Positions 18,081-26,669 of a stretch of 64,000 nucleotides of DNA are shown here, in pieces. The stretch is from Lewinellaceae bacterium (GTDB lineage Bacteria; Bacteroidota; Bacteroidia; Chitinophagales; Saprospiraceae): NCBI GenBank assembly GCA_020636225.1, contig JACJYI010000002.1, forward strand, positions 620,001-684,000, in the 5' to 3' direction. Position 1 is the first letter of the stretch. Each line of letters begins with the position of its first letter. A model generated the notes under the pieces. The model was not told the DNA's origin, did no database searches, and was given only the letters and a program-made list of their open reading frames with translations. The translations under genes and the position numbers were made by a program.

Positions 18081-20363
18081 TTAGAATTTGAAGGTCAAGC
18101 CGACACTTGGCAGGATCGGCAACTGATTGACCCGGGTGTAATTGACCCTGTCAAAATAGAAAATATTCTGTCGATCATAGGCATTAGTGACGCTGACCAC
18201 AGCTTCCATGCTGGTGAACTTGGTAAAGTTCCAGGTCTTCTTGATGGATGCATCCAGGCGATGGTAGCTGGGCAGTCGGCCCCCATTGCGCTCCTGATCA
18301 TAGATGATCCCCAGGTCGCCATTTTCGGTCAGGACATCCGAGCCAATGCCATCCTGGAGGTTGTAATTCGTATAGAAGCCCTGGGTCTGTGTAAAAGGGA
18401 ACCCGGTGCCGAAATTCCATCTCAAGGCCGCTTCCCAGGTCTTGGTCGGACCAAAACTATAGGTGACAAGCGCATTGATATTATGACGGCGATCGAAGAT
18501 CGGTGGATATTCCTGGAAACCATCGTCACGGGTCACCCAGGCCAGGGAATATGTTCCCCAGGCGTAGAGATTGCCCACTTCATATCGAACCGAGAAATCG
18601 ACACCATAGGCATCGCCGGTTTCGGTCTGGAAATCCGGATCGCTGTTCCTGCGCTTGTTCCGGTTCAGTGAGATCAACTGGGTGAACCGCTTGTAGTAGG
18701 GCTCGACATTCAGCATCAGGTTCCTGGACAGGTCAACTTCTACACCGGCAATGCCATGGATCGCTTTCTGCAGCCGGTGGTCTGTTTCTTCCAGGGTGCC
18801 CGGCTTGTAGATCCTGCTTTCAGGGGCAGACAGGAAGCCGACGAACAGGTTGACCACGTCGAGCTCGTTGACTGTACTGATAAGGTTCTGAGAATACAAC
18901 CCTCCTGCCAGTTTGAAGCGCAGGTAGTCGGTGATATTGTATTTCAATCCGAACCGGGGCTCCAGGACCAGGTCGCTCAGCGATGAATAGTAGATCAGTC
19001 GCACGGAAGGTTCGACGATCAGGCTGCCGAATTTCTGCTTGTACTTGAAGAATCCGGCGATCTCCGTGTTGAAATTTTCCTGACGGATATCGAGGTCCAG
19101 GAAGTTGGTGAACCCGAATTCGGTGTTGAAACCATGGATATCAAAACCATACTTGATCTCATTATCCATATTGAAGAAGGTGAAATCCAGACCGACATTG
19201 AACCCGGAGATCCGGCTGTCCCGGGGCCGATTATCCTGTTGTGACAGGTTGATGGCATAGTCCGAGAAAGCCACCAGGGCCCCGATCACCGCATTGGAAT
19301 TGCCCGGCACGACGGAAAGGCGCATCCCTGCCCCGCGATTCTTCCAGTTCAGCTTGGCGATCTGGCCGTAATCCACACCATCTTCAAAGTTGAAACCGAA
19401 GAGGCTGATCCTGCTGCTGCTGCCAGCCATGAAGGACACTTTCCCATAGAGGTCGGTATAGCTGAATGGCAGACCGAGCGTATCATTGGTCGCATATGGA
19501 TATAATTCGGCCCCTGTAGCATCCAGGTAACCTTTCTTTCCCGTGATCAGGAATGAAGAACTGGTGCTCTCATTCTCGGACAGTTTCTTCAACGGGCCTT
19601 CCAGCAGGACATTGGTCTGGAACGGATTGATCCCGACCATCCCTCCGAATCGCTTCATATTGCCCTCCCGGGTACTGATATCCACGATGGCACTGACGCG
19701 TCCGCCATATTCGGCAGAAAATCCGCCCGTCATCACATCGATGTTCCGGATGGCTTCCGTCTCGAATACGCTGAAAAAACCAATGGAATGAAAAGGATTG
19801 TAGATGGTCATTCCGTCCAGCAGGATTCGGTTCTGGATGGGTGATCCGCCACGAATGTACAGTTGACCTCCCTGGTCACCCGTAAAGATAATTCCCGGCA
19901 GGACCGGCAGATACTGGGCTATATCAGGAGCACCGCCTGTCGAGGGCAGCGAGCGAATCTGCTTGGGCGACACCAGGATCTTGGACACCTGTACCTGCGT
20001 CTTGGCAGCTTCCCTGGCCGCAGAAACATTGACCGTCTCCAACTGCAAAACGGATTCCTTCAACAGGAAGCGGATGGACCGCAGCTCATTCTTCTTCAGG
20101 GGCACCTCGATCACAAGTGAATCATATCCCAGGTAGGTGGCCACGATCTGGTAGGTCCCTTCCTGCAGGCCACTGATCGAAAAGAATCCGTTGATATCCG
20201 TATTGACGCCTAATGCGGTGTTCAATACCCTGACTGTCGCAAAGGCGATGGGATCTCCATTGGCATCATCAATCACTGTTCCCCTGATCACCCCGTCCTG
20301 AGCAAAGAGTGATCCGAACGAAAGAAAAAACAAAGCTGAAAGGGCAAATAGCCTGGTCTTCAT
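18081..20363 (-). CDS. TonB-dependent receptor with carboxypeptidase-regulatory-like domain
   Basis: A 760-residue outer-membrane receptor. Signal peptide (to ~21), a carboxypeptidase-regulatory-like beta-sandwich (GVIRGTVIDDANGDPIAFATV, about 23-105), a plug (PDIAQYLPVLPGI, QLYIRGGSPIQNRILLDGMTIYNP) and a beta-barrel ending in a C-terminal phenylalanine (GLTFKF). It imports an unknown ligand using TonB energy. Start 20363 begins the signal peptide. The same strand opens further upstream at 20471, but those residues do not fit. It is co-transcribed with the deiminase. A near-consensus -7 box (GAcaTTTG, 20398-20405) lies about 35 nt upstream. No SusD partner is present. Confidence 0.9.
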   Translation of the reverse strand: MKTRLFALSALFFLSFGSLFAQDGVIRGTVIDDANGDPIAFATVRVLNTALGVNTDINGFFSISGLQEGTYQIVATYLGYDSLVIEVPLKKNELRSIRFLLKESVLQLETVNVSAAREAAKTQVQVSKILVSPKQIRSLPSTGGAPDIAQYLPVLPGIIFTGDQGGQLYIRGGSPIQNRILLDGMTIYNPFHSIGFFSVFETEAIRNIDVMTGGFSAEYGGRVSAIVDISTREGNMKRFGGMVGINPFQTNVLLEGPLKKLSENESTSSSFLITGKKGYLDATGAELYPYATNDTLGLPFSYTDLYGKVSFMAGSSSRISLFGFNFEDGVDYGQIAKLNWKNRGAGMRLSVVPGNSNAVIGALVAFSDYAINLSQQDNRPRDSRISGFNVGLDFTFFNMDNEIKYGFDIHGFNTEFGFTNFLDLDIRQENFNTEIAGFFKYKQKFGSLIVEPSVRLIYYSSLSDLVLEPRFGLKYNITDYLRFKLAGGLYSQNLISTVNELDVVNLFVGFLSAPESRIYKPGTLEETDHRLQKAIHGIAGVEVDLSRNLMLNVEPYYKRFTQLISLNRNKRRNSDPDFQTETGDAYGVDFSVRYEVGNLYAWGTYSLAWVTRDDGFQEYPPIFDRRHNINALVTYSFGPTKTWEAALRWNFGTGFPFTQTQGFYTNYNLQDGIGSDVLTENGDLGIIYDQERNGGRLPSYHRLDASIKKTWNFTKFTSMEAVVSVTNAYDRQNIFYFDRVNYTRVNQLPILPSVGLTFKF

Positions 20364-20477
20364 GAGAAGTGGTTCAAGTGGCAAGAAAAACAAGGTGCAA
20401 ATGTCGCAAAAAGAGAGGGGACTTGCTTGAAAAACCACGAATGAACCGCCAGATTGACTTGTGGGCGCCAAATATCC

Positions 20478-21956
20478 CTATTCCTCGTCTTCATCCTCCA
20501 GATCCTGCAGGGCATCTGCCAGATCATCCTTGAAAGTCAATTGGTTGCCGACCAGGTCCTTGCCAATCTGCTGGAACTCGGCAAGACCGTGAAGAACGAG
20601 TTCCATATAGGCCAGTTCGCTCGAACGATCGATACCTTGTTGACGCACGAAATCCTCCAATCCAGCAACCGATCGCAATTTTTCGGCAAAAGATGCCTCT
20701 GTATCCGATCCCAGCAAAGCCAGATCATTTCCGGCACTGAACCAGGCCAGGATCGTCCCGTATGGATCCTTGTCCCGGCCTCGATTCAGTTTTTCAGGAT
20801 TCGGAAAATGGACCAGAAACTGCTGGCGGATCGCTTTGTGCATGAAGTGCAGGGCCACCTGATAGGGTCCCTCCTGCTCACCTTCATAGACCAGTTCCAC
20901 CTTGCCGGTGATCGATGGCACAACACCCCAGAAATCGTTGATCCTGGCCGATCCGGTTGTCTCTCCATTGAGGAGGAGTCTTCGCTCGACGGTACTGACC
21001 AGGCTCTCATAGGCGGAAATGGTCAATCGCGCGGAAACGCCACTTTTCGGGTCCACGTATTCGCTCTCCCTGGCCTCGAAGGCAACCTGCTCGAGAATAT
21101 CATGAACGAGTACCGGAACTTTCACCATCGCTGATGCCGCTGCGGAGATACGGGATTCCTGCAAGGTAATTCGCTTGCTGATCTCCGGATCCTCCGGATA
21201 ATGGGTGAGGATCTGGGCGTCGATCCGGTCCTTGAGGGGGGTGATGATGCTCCCCCGGTTGGTGTAATCCTCCGGATTCGCCGTGAAGACGAAATGGATA
21301 TCCAGTTCCAGGCGGGTCTTGAATCCCCTGATCTGGATATCCCCCTCCTGGAGGATATTGAACAGGGCCACCTGGATCCTGGGCTGAAGGTCGGGTAACT
21401 CATTGATCACGAAGATGGATCGATGAGCCCGTGGGATCAGACCGAAATGGATCACCCGTTCATCGGAAAAGGCCAGTTTCTCATTGGCGGCCTTGATGGG
21501 GTCGATATCCCCGATCAGGTCGGCAATACTGACATCCGGTGTGGCCAGTTTCTCCACATAACGTTGATCGCGATGCAACCAACCGATCGGTGTATGATCC
21601 CCATGTTGTCGCAACAGATCATGCGCCTGGGTGCTGATCGGCGCCATCGGATCGTCCTGGAGTTCCGTGCCCTGGATGTACGGCACCCATTCATCCAGCA
21701 ATTCGGTGAGCAATCGTGCCAGGCGGGTCTTGGCCTGGCCGCGCAGCCCCAGAAGAAGAACATGATGCTTGGACAGGATCGCACGCTCAAGGTCCGGAAT
21801 GACCGTTTCGTCAAAGCCCCAGATCCCCTTGAACACCTTACGCCCCTCCTTGATGGCCTGGATCAGGTTATCGCGCATCTCCTCCTTGAGGGTACGAGGT
21901 TGATAGCCGGAGCTTTTCAATTCTCCGAGTGTCTGGATCTGGGGTATCTGTTTCAT
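20478..21956 (-). CDS. MoxR/magnesium-chelatase-like AAA+ ATPase
   Basis: A 492-residue AAA+ protein. Walker A is GLRGQAKTR, with LIGDIDPIKA and an insert rich in charged residues before the Walker B-like IFVINELPDL. There the usual DE reads NE, which I believe is shared by this subfamily. Further motifs are QEGDIQIRG and FTANPEDYTNRG (sensor 1). The C-terminus is acidic (EDEDEE). MoxR proteins usually work with von Willebrand A-domain partners as chaperones for metal insertion or stress. No VWA gene is adjacent, so its client is unknown. Start 21956 gives MKQIPQIQTLGEL. It is divergent from ffh. Confidence 0.8.
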   Translation of the reverse strand: MKQIPQIQTLGELKSSGYQPRTLKEEMRDNLIQAIKEGRKVFKGIWGFDETVIPDLERAILSKHHVLLLGLRGQAKTRLARLLTELLDEWVPYIQGTELQDDPMAPISTQAHDLLRQHGDHTPIGWLHRDQRYVEKLATPDVSIADLIGDIDPIKAANEKLAFSDERVIHFGLIPRAHRSIFVINELPDLQPRIQVALFNILQEGDIQIRGFKTRLELDIHFVFTANPEDYTNRGSIITPLKDRIDAQILTHYPEDPEISKRITLQESRISAAASAMVKVPVLVHDILEQVAFEARESEYVDPKSGVSARLTISAYESLVSTVERRLLLNGETTGSARINDFWGVVPSITGKVELVYEGEQEGPYQVALHFMHKAIRQQFLVHFPNPEKLNRGRDKDPYGTILAWFSAGNDLALLGSDTEASFAEKLRSVAGLEDFVRQQGIDRSSELAYMELVLHGLAEFQQIGKDLVGNQLTFKDDLADALQDLEDEDEE

Positions 21957-22066
21957 AGAGTTCAAGTATCGATCATCAGAACATTTGGACGCCGACAAGG
22001 TTTTCGATACCGGCGCATCGGTGAATATCTCCGTCAGGACGTGGCATCATTGCTGCCCTCATTTCG

Positions 22067-22074
22067 TACTTTTG
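22067..22074 (+). promoter_or_regulatory. -7 box for ffh (TActTTTG)
   Basis: A full TAnnTTTG match lies 37 nt before the ffh ATG at 22111. A TTG at 22050-22052 is only 14 nt upstream, shorter than the usual 17-23. Confidence 0.55.
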
Positions 22075-22110
22075 CCCCCGTTCTGTCTATCCGAAAAAAA
22101 CGACACAGGT

Positions 22111-23460
22111 ATGTTTGAAAGTTTATCCGACCGGCTGGAACTGGCCTTCAAGGGATTAAAAGGTGAAGGCAAGCTCACCGAGATCAATATTGCCGAGTCG
22201 ATCAAGGAGATCCGGAGGGCGCTTGTCGGTGCCGACGTCAACTACAAGATCGCTAAGGAGTTCACCGACAAGGTAAAGGAAGAGGCCCTGGGTACCCAGA
22301 ATGTGCTCAAGTCCGTCAAGCCCGGCGAATTGATGGTGAAGATCGTCATGGATGCCCTGGTCGACCTGATGGGTGGACAGACCGTGGGGATCAACCTCAA
22401 GGACAAGCCGACGGTCTTCCTGATCGCCGGTCTGCAGGGAAGTGGTAAGACGACCTTCTCCGGAAAACTGGCCCATTTCCTGAAGACCAGGAAAGCCAAG
22501 CGCCCCTTGCTCGTCGCCTGTGACGTGTATCGTCCCGCGGCCATCAATCAGCTGACGGTCCTGGGAGAACAGATCGGTGTGAAGGTCTTTTCCGACCTGG
22601 AGAGCAAGGATCCCGCAGATATCGCCAGGCGGGCGATCGCCCACGCCAGGTCCAACAACCACGACGTGGTCATCGTGGATACGGCCGGCCGACTTGCCGT
22701 GGATGAAGAGATGATGGCAGAGATCCAGAAAGTCAAGGAAACCATCCAACCGACAGAGACCCTGTTTGTGGTGGACTCTATGACGGGTCAGGATGCTGTC
22801 AATACGGCTCAGGCCTTCAACGAGCGGATCAATTTTGACGGAGTCGTGCTGACCAAGCTGGACGGTGATACCCGGGGCGGGGCGGCGCTGTCCATCAAAT
22901 ACACGGTCGGCAAGCCGATCAAATTCGTCAGCACCGGTGAGAAAATGGACACCCTGGATGTCTTTCATCCGGAGCGAATGGCGCAGCGGATCCTCGGGAT
23001 GGGCGACATTGTCTCCTTTGTAGAAAAGGCACAGGAGCAATTCGATGAGGTAGAGGCCAAGCGCCTGGAGAAGAAGATCAAGAAGAACAAGTTCGACTTC
23101 AACGATTTCCTCAGCCAGCTGGCCCAGATCAGGAAAATGGGCGACCTGAAATCCCTGATGAACATGATCCCCGGGATGGGCAAGATGACCAAGAATCTGG
23201 ACATTGACGAATCAGCCTTCACCCGCGTCGAAGCGATCATCTTTTCCATGACGCCCAAGGAACGGGAAAATCCCGAACTCCTGAACATGAGCCGCAAGCA
23301 GCGGATTGCCAACGGTTGCGGGATCAAGGTACACGAGGTCAATCAGTTCATCAAGCAATTCGATGAAATGCGCAAGTTCATGCACATGATGAGCAAGGGC
23401 AACAACATGCAGCGGATGATGGGAGGAGCGCGAAATATGAAGGGCGGTTTGCCGGGTTGA
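22111..23460 (+). CDS. ffh: Signal recognition particle protein Ffh
   Basis: A 449-residue SRP54 GTPase. The N domain begins MFESLSDRLELAFKGL. The G domain has GLQGSGKTT (P-loop), DVYRPAA, DTAGR and TKLDGDTRGG. The C-terminal M domain is methionine-rich (MRKFMHMMSKGNNMQRMM) and binds the signal sequence and SRP RNA. It targets nascent inner-membrane proteins to FtsY. Start 22111 matches the family; an in-frame ATG at 21985 is upstream of the promoter. It meets mutS tail to tail with no spacer: the stop codons of the two genes abut in a 16-bp palindrome. Confidence 0.97.
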   Translation: MFESLSDRLELAFKGLKGEGKLTEINIAESIKEIRRALVGADVNYKIAKEFTDKVKEEALGTQNVLKSVKPGELMVKIVMDALVDLMGGQTVGINLKDKPTVFLIAGLQGSGKTTFSGKLAHFLKTRKAKRPLLVACDVYRPAAINQLTVLGEQIGVKVFSDLESKDPADIARRAIAHARSNNHDVVIVDTAGRLAVDEEMMAEIQKVKETIQPTETLFVVDSMTGQDAVNTAQAFNERINFDGVVLTKLDGDTRGGAALSIKYTVGKPIKFVSTGEKMDTLDVFHPERMAQRILGMGDIVSFVEKAQEQFDEVEAKRLEKKIKKNKFDFNDFLSQLAQIRKMGDLKSLMNMIPGMGKMTKNLDIDESAFTRVEAIIFSMTPKERENPELLNMSRKQRIANGCGIKVHEVNQFIKQFDEMRKFMHMMSKGNNMQRMMGGARNMKGGLPG

Positions 23461-23468
23461 TCAACCCG
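23453..23468. repeat. 16-bp perfect palindrome formed by the ffh and mutS ends
   Basis: CGGGTTGATCAACCCG is centred exactly between the ffh stop (TGA, 23458-23460) and the mutS stop (TCA on plus, 23461-23463). As RNA it could form only a small hairpin, since the two halves meet with no loop. Confidence 0.7.
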
Positions 23469-26100
23469 TTTCCTCCATCAGCTGATTCTTCATCTCCTGG
23501 AGCTTCAGCATGCACTCGATCGGGGTCATCTGGTTCAATTCCATATCGAGGAGCTGCTGTTTCATTTTTTTCATCACCGGATCCGTGACCTCGAACATGT
23601 TCAATTGTTGGGCCATGGAGGCACCGGGTTGAGGCCCCTGGCTCTCCGTATCCCTGGCATGAGAAGTTTCCAGCCAGGCCAGCACCTCCCCTGCCCTTCG
23701 CAGGATCGCCATCGGCATCCCAGCCATCCTGGCGACATGGATCCCAAAGCTGTGCTCACTGCCGCCCGGGAGCAGCTTACGCAGGAAGAGCACCTTCGAT
23801 CCGGATTCCTGGGTCGCCACATGAAAATTCCTGATCCTGGGAAATTGCTTCTGCAGGTCGTTGAGTTCATGGTAATGCGTGGCAAATAATGTCTTGGGTC
23901 GAGTGCGACCATTCTCATGCAGGTACTCCGCGATCGCCCAGGCGATGGAAATGCCATCGTAGGTTGCCGTCCCCCGCCCGATCTCATCCAGCAGGATCAG
24001 GCTGCGATCGGAAATGTTGTTCATGATCGAGGCGGTTTCATTCATCTCCACCATGAATGTTGACTCTCCGGAAGAAATATTGTCCGACGCACCGACGCGG
24101 GTGAAGACCTTATCGATCAGACCGATCCTGGCCTGGTCGGCCGGCACATAGCTTCCCATTTGAGCCATGAGACAAATCAGGGCTGTTTGCCGCAACAATG
24201 CGGATTTACCCGACATGTTCGGCCCGGTGATCATCATGATCTGCTGTTCGCGGGGATCGAGAAGGATATCATTGGGGATATAGGTCTCACCCAAAGGGAG
24301 CTGAACTTCGATTACCGGATGTCGTCCCTGCCGGATGTCAATCCTTGTTCCGTCGTTGATCTCCGGACAGACATACTGGCGTTTCCTGGCCAGCCTTCCA
24401 AAGCCGAGCAGGACATCCAGCTCGGCCAGCAATCGGGCATTTCGCTGGATCGGTTCGATGTATGGTTGGATCTGATCGACTAGCTGTTCATAGAGCTCAG
24501 CCTCCTTGCCACTGATCCGCTCCTGTGCACTGAGAATACGCTCCTCCAGCTTCTTCAACTCGGCGGTGATGTAGCGTTCCCCGTTGGTGGTGGTCTGCTT
24601 GCGGGTCCAGCTTTCCGGGATCAATCCCTGATTCTTGTACTTGTTGGTGACCTCCAGATAGTAGCCGAATACATTATTGAAGCCGATCTTCAGGTTGGGA
24701 ATGCCGGTTCGTTGTGATTCCTCTACCTGGATCTGCACCAGGATCTCCTTGCTATTCCGGATGAGGCCTCGCCATTCATCCAATTCCGGATCCACGCCTT
24801 CGGCGATGACATCACCTTTTTGGAGAAGAGCGGGTGGATCATCCTCCAGCCACAGACGAATCGTTGATGACAGGTCCTGGCATGGATCCAGAGACGCTGC
24901 CCAGGATTGGAGATGGGCCAGGGAGACATCCTTGACCAGGGTCTTCAGATCGCCGATGACCTGGAGGGTCCTGGCCAGTTGAAGCAGTTCCCTGGGATTG
25001 ATCTTCCGCACGACGGCCCTGGCCAACAGTCGTTCCAGGTCGCCGATCTCCTTCAATTTGCCCGTAGCCTCGTCGCCCAGTTCTTCATCCTTCAAAAAGA
25101 ACTCCACGATCGACTGTCGGCGACGGATCCGGTCGGGATGGATGAGGGGCAGTTGGATCCAGTGCCGCATCAGTCTGGCTCCCATCGGGGTTACCGTATC
25201 ATCCAGGACCTGAAGGAGGGAGCGGCCCTGTGGGTTCAATGCCTGGACCAATTCCAGGTTGCGCACGGTAAACTGGTCCAGCCAGACATGGTCATCACTG
25301 GCAATCCGGGTGATGGTACGGATATGTCCCAACCGGGCATTCTCCGTACTGGCCAGATAATGCAGGATCGCACCGGCAGCGATCTGCCCCTGGACCATCT
25401 CCTCTACCCCGAATCCCTTCAACGTGGGAATAGCGAAGTGATCCAGCAAGCGTTCACGGCCATATTCGTCGGTGAATACCCATTCTTCCAGATGATAGAC
25501 GGGAATGGCACTCCCGCACAACTGGCGAAAATAGGCATCCTGGCTCTTGGGAATCAAGACCTCTGCCGGCCGGTAGTGCTGGATCAACTGGCTGAGATAG
25601 GCCTCATTGCCCTGGGCGACAAGGAATTCACCGGTCGAGATATCCGCGAAGGCGACACCGATGTTCTCCCTGCCGGTCACCTGGATGGCTGCCAGGTAAT
25701 TGTTGGACTTATGGTCGAGGAGGGTGTCGTCGGTGGTCACGCCCGGAGTAATGACCTCGGTCACCCCCCGCTTGACGATCTTCTTGTCCTTGGACGGTTT
25801 TTCCAGTTGTTCGCAGATCGCCACCCGCAATCCGGCCTTGACCAGTTTCGGCATGTACAGATCCAGGGCATGGTAGGGAAATCCGGCCAGCTCGATATCC
25901 GACCCTCCGTTATTCCGGCTGGTGAGCACGATGCCGGTCACCTCGGCTGTGCGGATGGCATCTGCACCGAATGTCTCATAAAAATCGCCCACTCGAAAGA
26001 GGAGGATCGCGTCCTTGTATTTTGCCTTCATGCGCAGGTACTGCTGCATCAGCGGCGTTTCCTTTGCTGTTCCGTTTGCTGTGGAGGTTGTTTTTGCCAA
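23461..26100 (-). CDS. mutS: DNA mismatch repair ATPase MutS
   Basis: About 879 residues. Mismatch-reading motif DFYETFG (Phe-x-Glu) is in domain I. The ATPase has GPNMSGKS (Walker A), FTRVGASD, STFMVEM, LLDEIGRGTATYDG (Walker B plus signature) and ATHYHEL. It recognises mispairs as a dimer and recruits MutL. No ATG precedes the conserved ETPLMQQY segment. The best start is a TTG at 26098-26100, which gives MAKTTSTANGT, close to the usual MAK start of relatives. Another TTG lies two codons upstream and the first ATG is at 26049. MutL is not in the window. A well-spaced promoter lies at 26155-26187. Confidence 0.95.
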   Translation of the reverse strand: MAKTTSTANGTAKETPLMQQYLRMKAKYKDAILLFRVGDFYETFGADAIRTAEVTGIVLTSRNNGGSDIELAGFPYHALDLYMPKLVKAGLRVAICEQLEKPSKDKKIVKRGVTEVITPGVTTDDTLLDHKSNNYLAAIQVTGRENIGVAFADISTGEFLVAQGNEAYLSQLIQHYRPAEVLIPKSQDAYFRQLCGSAIPVYHLEEWVFTDEYGRERLLDHFAIPTLKGFGVEEMVQGQIAAGAILHYLASTENARLGHIRTITRIASDDHVWLDQFTVRNLELVQALNPQGRSLLQVLDDTVTPMGARLMRHWIQLPLIHPDRIRRRQSIVEFFLKDEELGDEATGKLKEIGDLERLLARAVVRKINPRELLQLARTLQVIGDLKTLVKDVSLAHLQSWAASLDPCQDLSSTIRLWLEDDPPALLQKGDVIAEGVDPELDEWRGLIRNSKEILVQIQVEESQRTGIPNLKIGFNNVFGYYLEVTNKYKNQGLIPESWTRKQTTTNGERYITAELKKLEERILSAQERISGKEAELYEQLVDQIQPYIEPIQRNARLLAELDVLLGFGRLARKRQYVCPEINDGTRIDIRQGRHPVIEVQLPLGETYIPNDILLDPREQQIMMITGPNMSGKSALLRQTALICLMAQMGSYVPADQARIGLIDKVFTRVGASDNISSGESTFMVEMNETASIMNNISDRSLILLDEIGRGTATYDGISIAWAIAEYLHENGRTRPKTLFATHYHELNDLQKQFPRIRNFHVATQESGSKVLFLRKLLPGGSEHSFGIHVARMAGMPMAILRRAGEVLAWLETSHARDTESQGPQPGASMAQQLNMFEVTDPVMKKMKQQLLDMELNQMTPIECMLKLQEMKNQLMEETG

Positions 26101-26154
26101 AATCAAGTGCGGATTAGTGCCAAATGCTAAAGGTAAGGTTCCTTATCTTAGCCG

Positions 26155-26187
26155 CAAAAATAGCGGTTCATGAGACAGACCCTGCAA
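26155..26187 (-). promoter_or_regulatory. mutS promoter, -33 TTG and -7 TAttTTTG
   Basis: On the minus strand a TTG (26185-26187) is followed after 22 nt by TATTTTTG (26155-26162), both matching the Bacteroidota consensus and spacing. The leader to the mutS start would be about 50 nt. The -33 element lies inside the first codons of the divergent TerB-like gene. Confidence 0.6.
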
Positions 26188-26655
26188 GAACAGTTGAGTG
26201 AGACAGAATTTTCCACATTGGTGGATGCCCTGCCCCGTATTGCCATCCTGATCGCCGGGGCGGATGGAAAGATCGATGAAGAGGAAACCGATTGGGCCGA
26301 AAAACTGACCCATATCCGCAGTTACAACCACCCTCCTTCCCTCGAAGGCCTCTATGAGGTTGCCAATGAGAGCTTCAGTGGACAGATGCACGCGTTTCTT
26401 GCCTCCTATCCCAAGCAGGCCGGTGATCGCAATCGGATGATCTCCGGTGAACTGGAGGCCCTGAACCCGATCCTGGCCAAGCTCGATCCGACCACCGCGT
26501 ATGCGGTATATGACTCCCTGACCTCCTTTGCCCGCCATATCGCCCGATCATCCGGTGGATTTCTTGGTTTCGGGGCCATCAGTAAGCAGGAGGAGGAATG
26601 GATCGGGTTGCCCATGCTCACCCCCATCGAAATCGTTTCTGAAGAAGAAGAATAG
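26170..26655 (+). CDS. TerB-like acidic helical protein
   Basis: A 161-residue, strongly acidic, helical protein with a TerB-like core: LPRIAILIAGADGKIDEEETDWAEKL has the acidic metal-binding-like loop (ADGKIDEEE) seen in the TerB/TerD-associated family. The C-terminus ends in a run of glutamates. Cytoplasmic, no signal peptide. No other tellurite-resistance gene is near, so the name reflects fold only. It precedes the M1 peptidase gene by 14 nt and may be co-transcribed with it, though the two have no obvious joint role. Confidence 0.65.
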   Translation: MRQTLQEQLSETEFSTLVDALPRIAILIAGADGKIDEEETDWAEKLTHIRSYNHPPSLEGLYEVANESFSGQMHAFLASYPKQAGDRNRMISGELEALNPILAKLDPTTAYAVYDSLTSFARHIARSSGGFLGFGAISKQEEEWIGLPMLTPIEIVSEEEE

Positions 26656-26669
26656 TCAACCATCACCAC

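Noticed and set aside
24907..26130. 407-codon open frame on the plus strand across mutS
   Set aside because: It is antisense to MutS, which has all its motifs intact. The frame is open because of codon bias and shows no domain.
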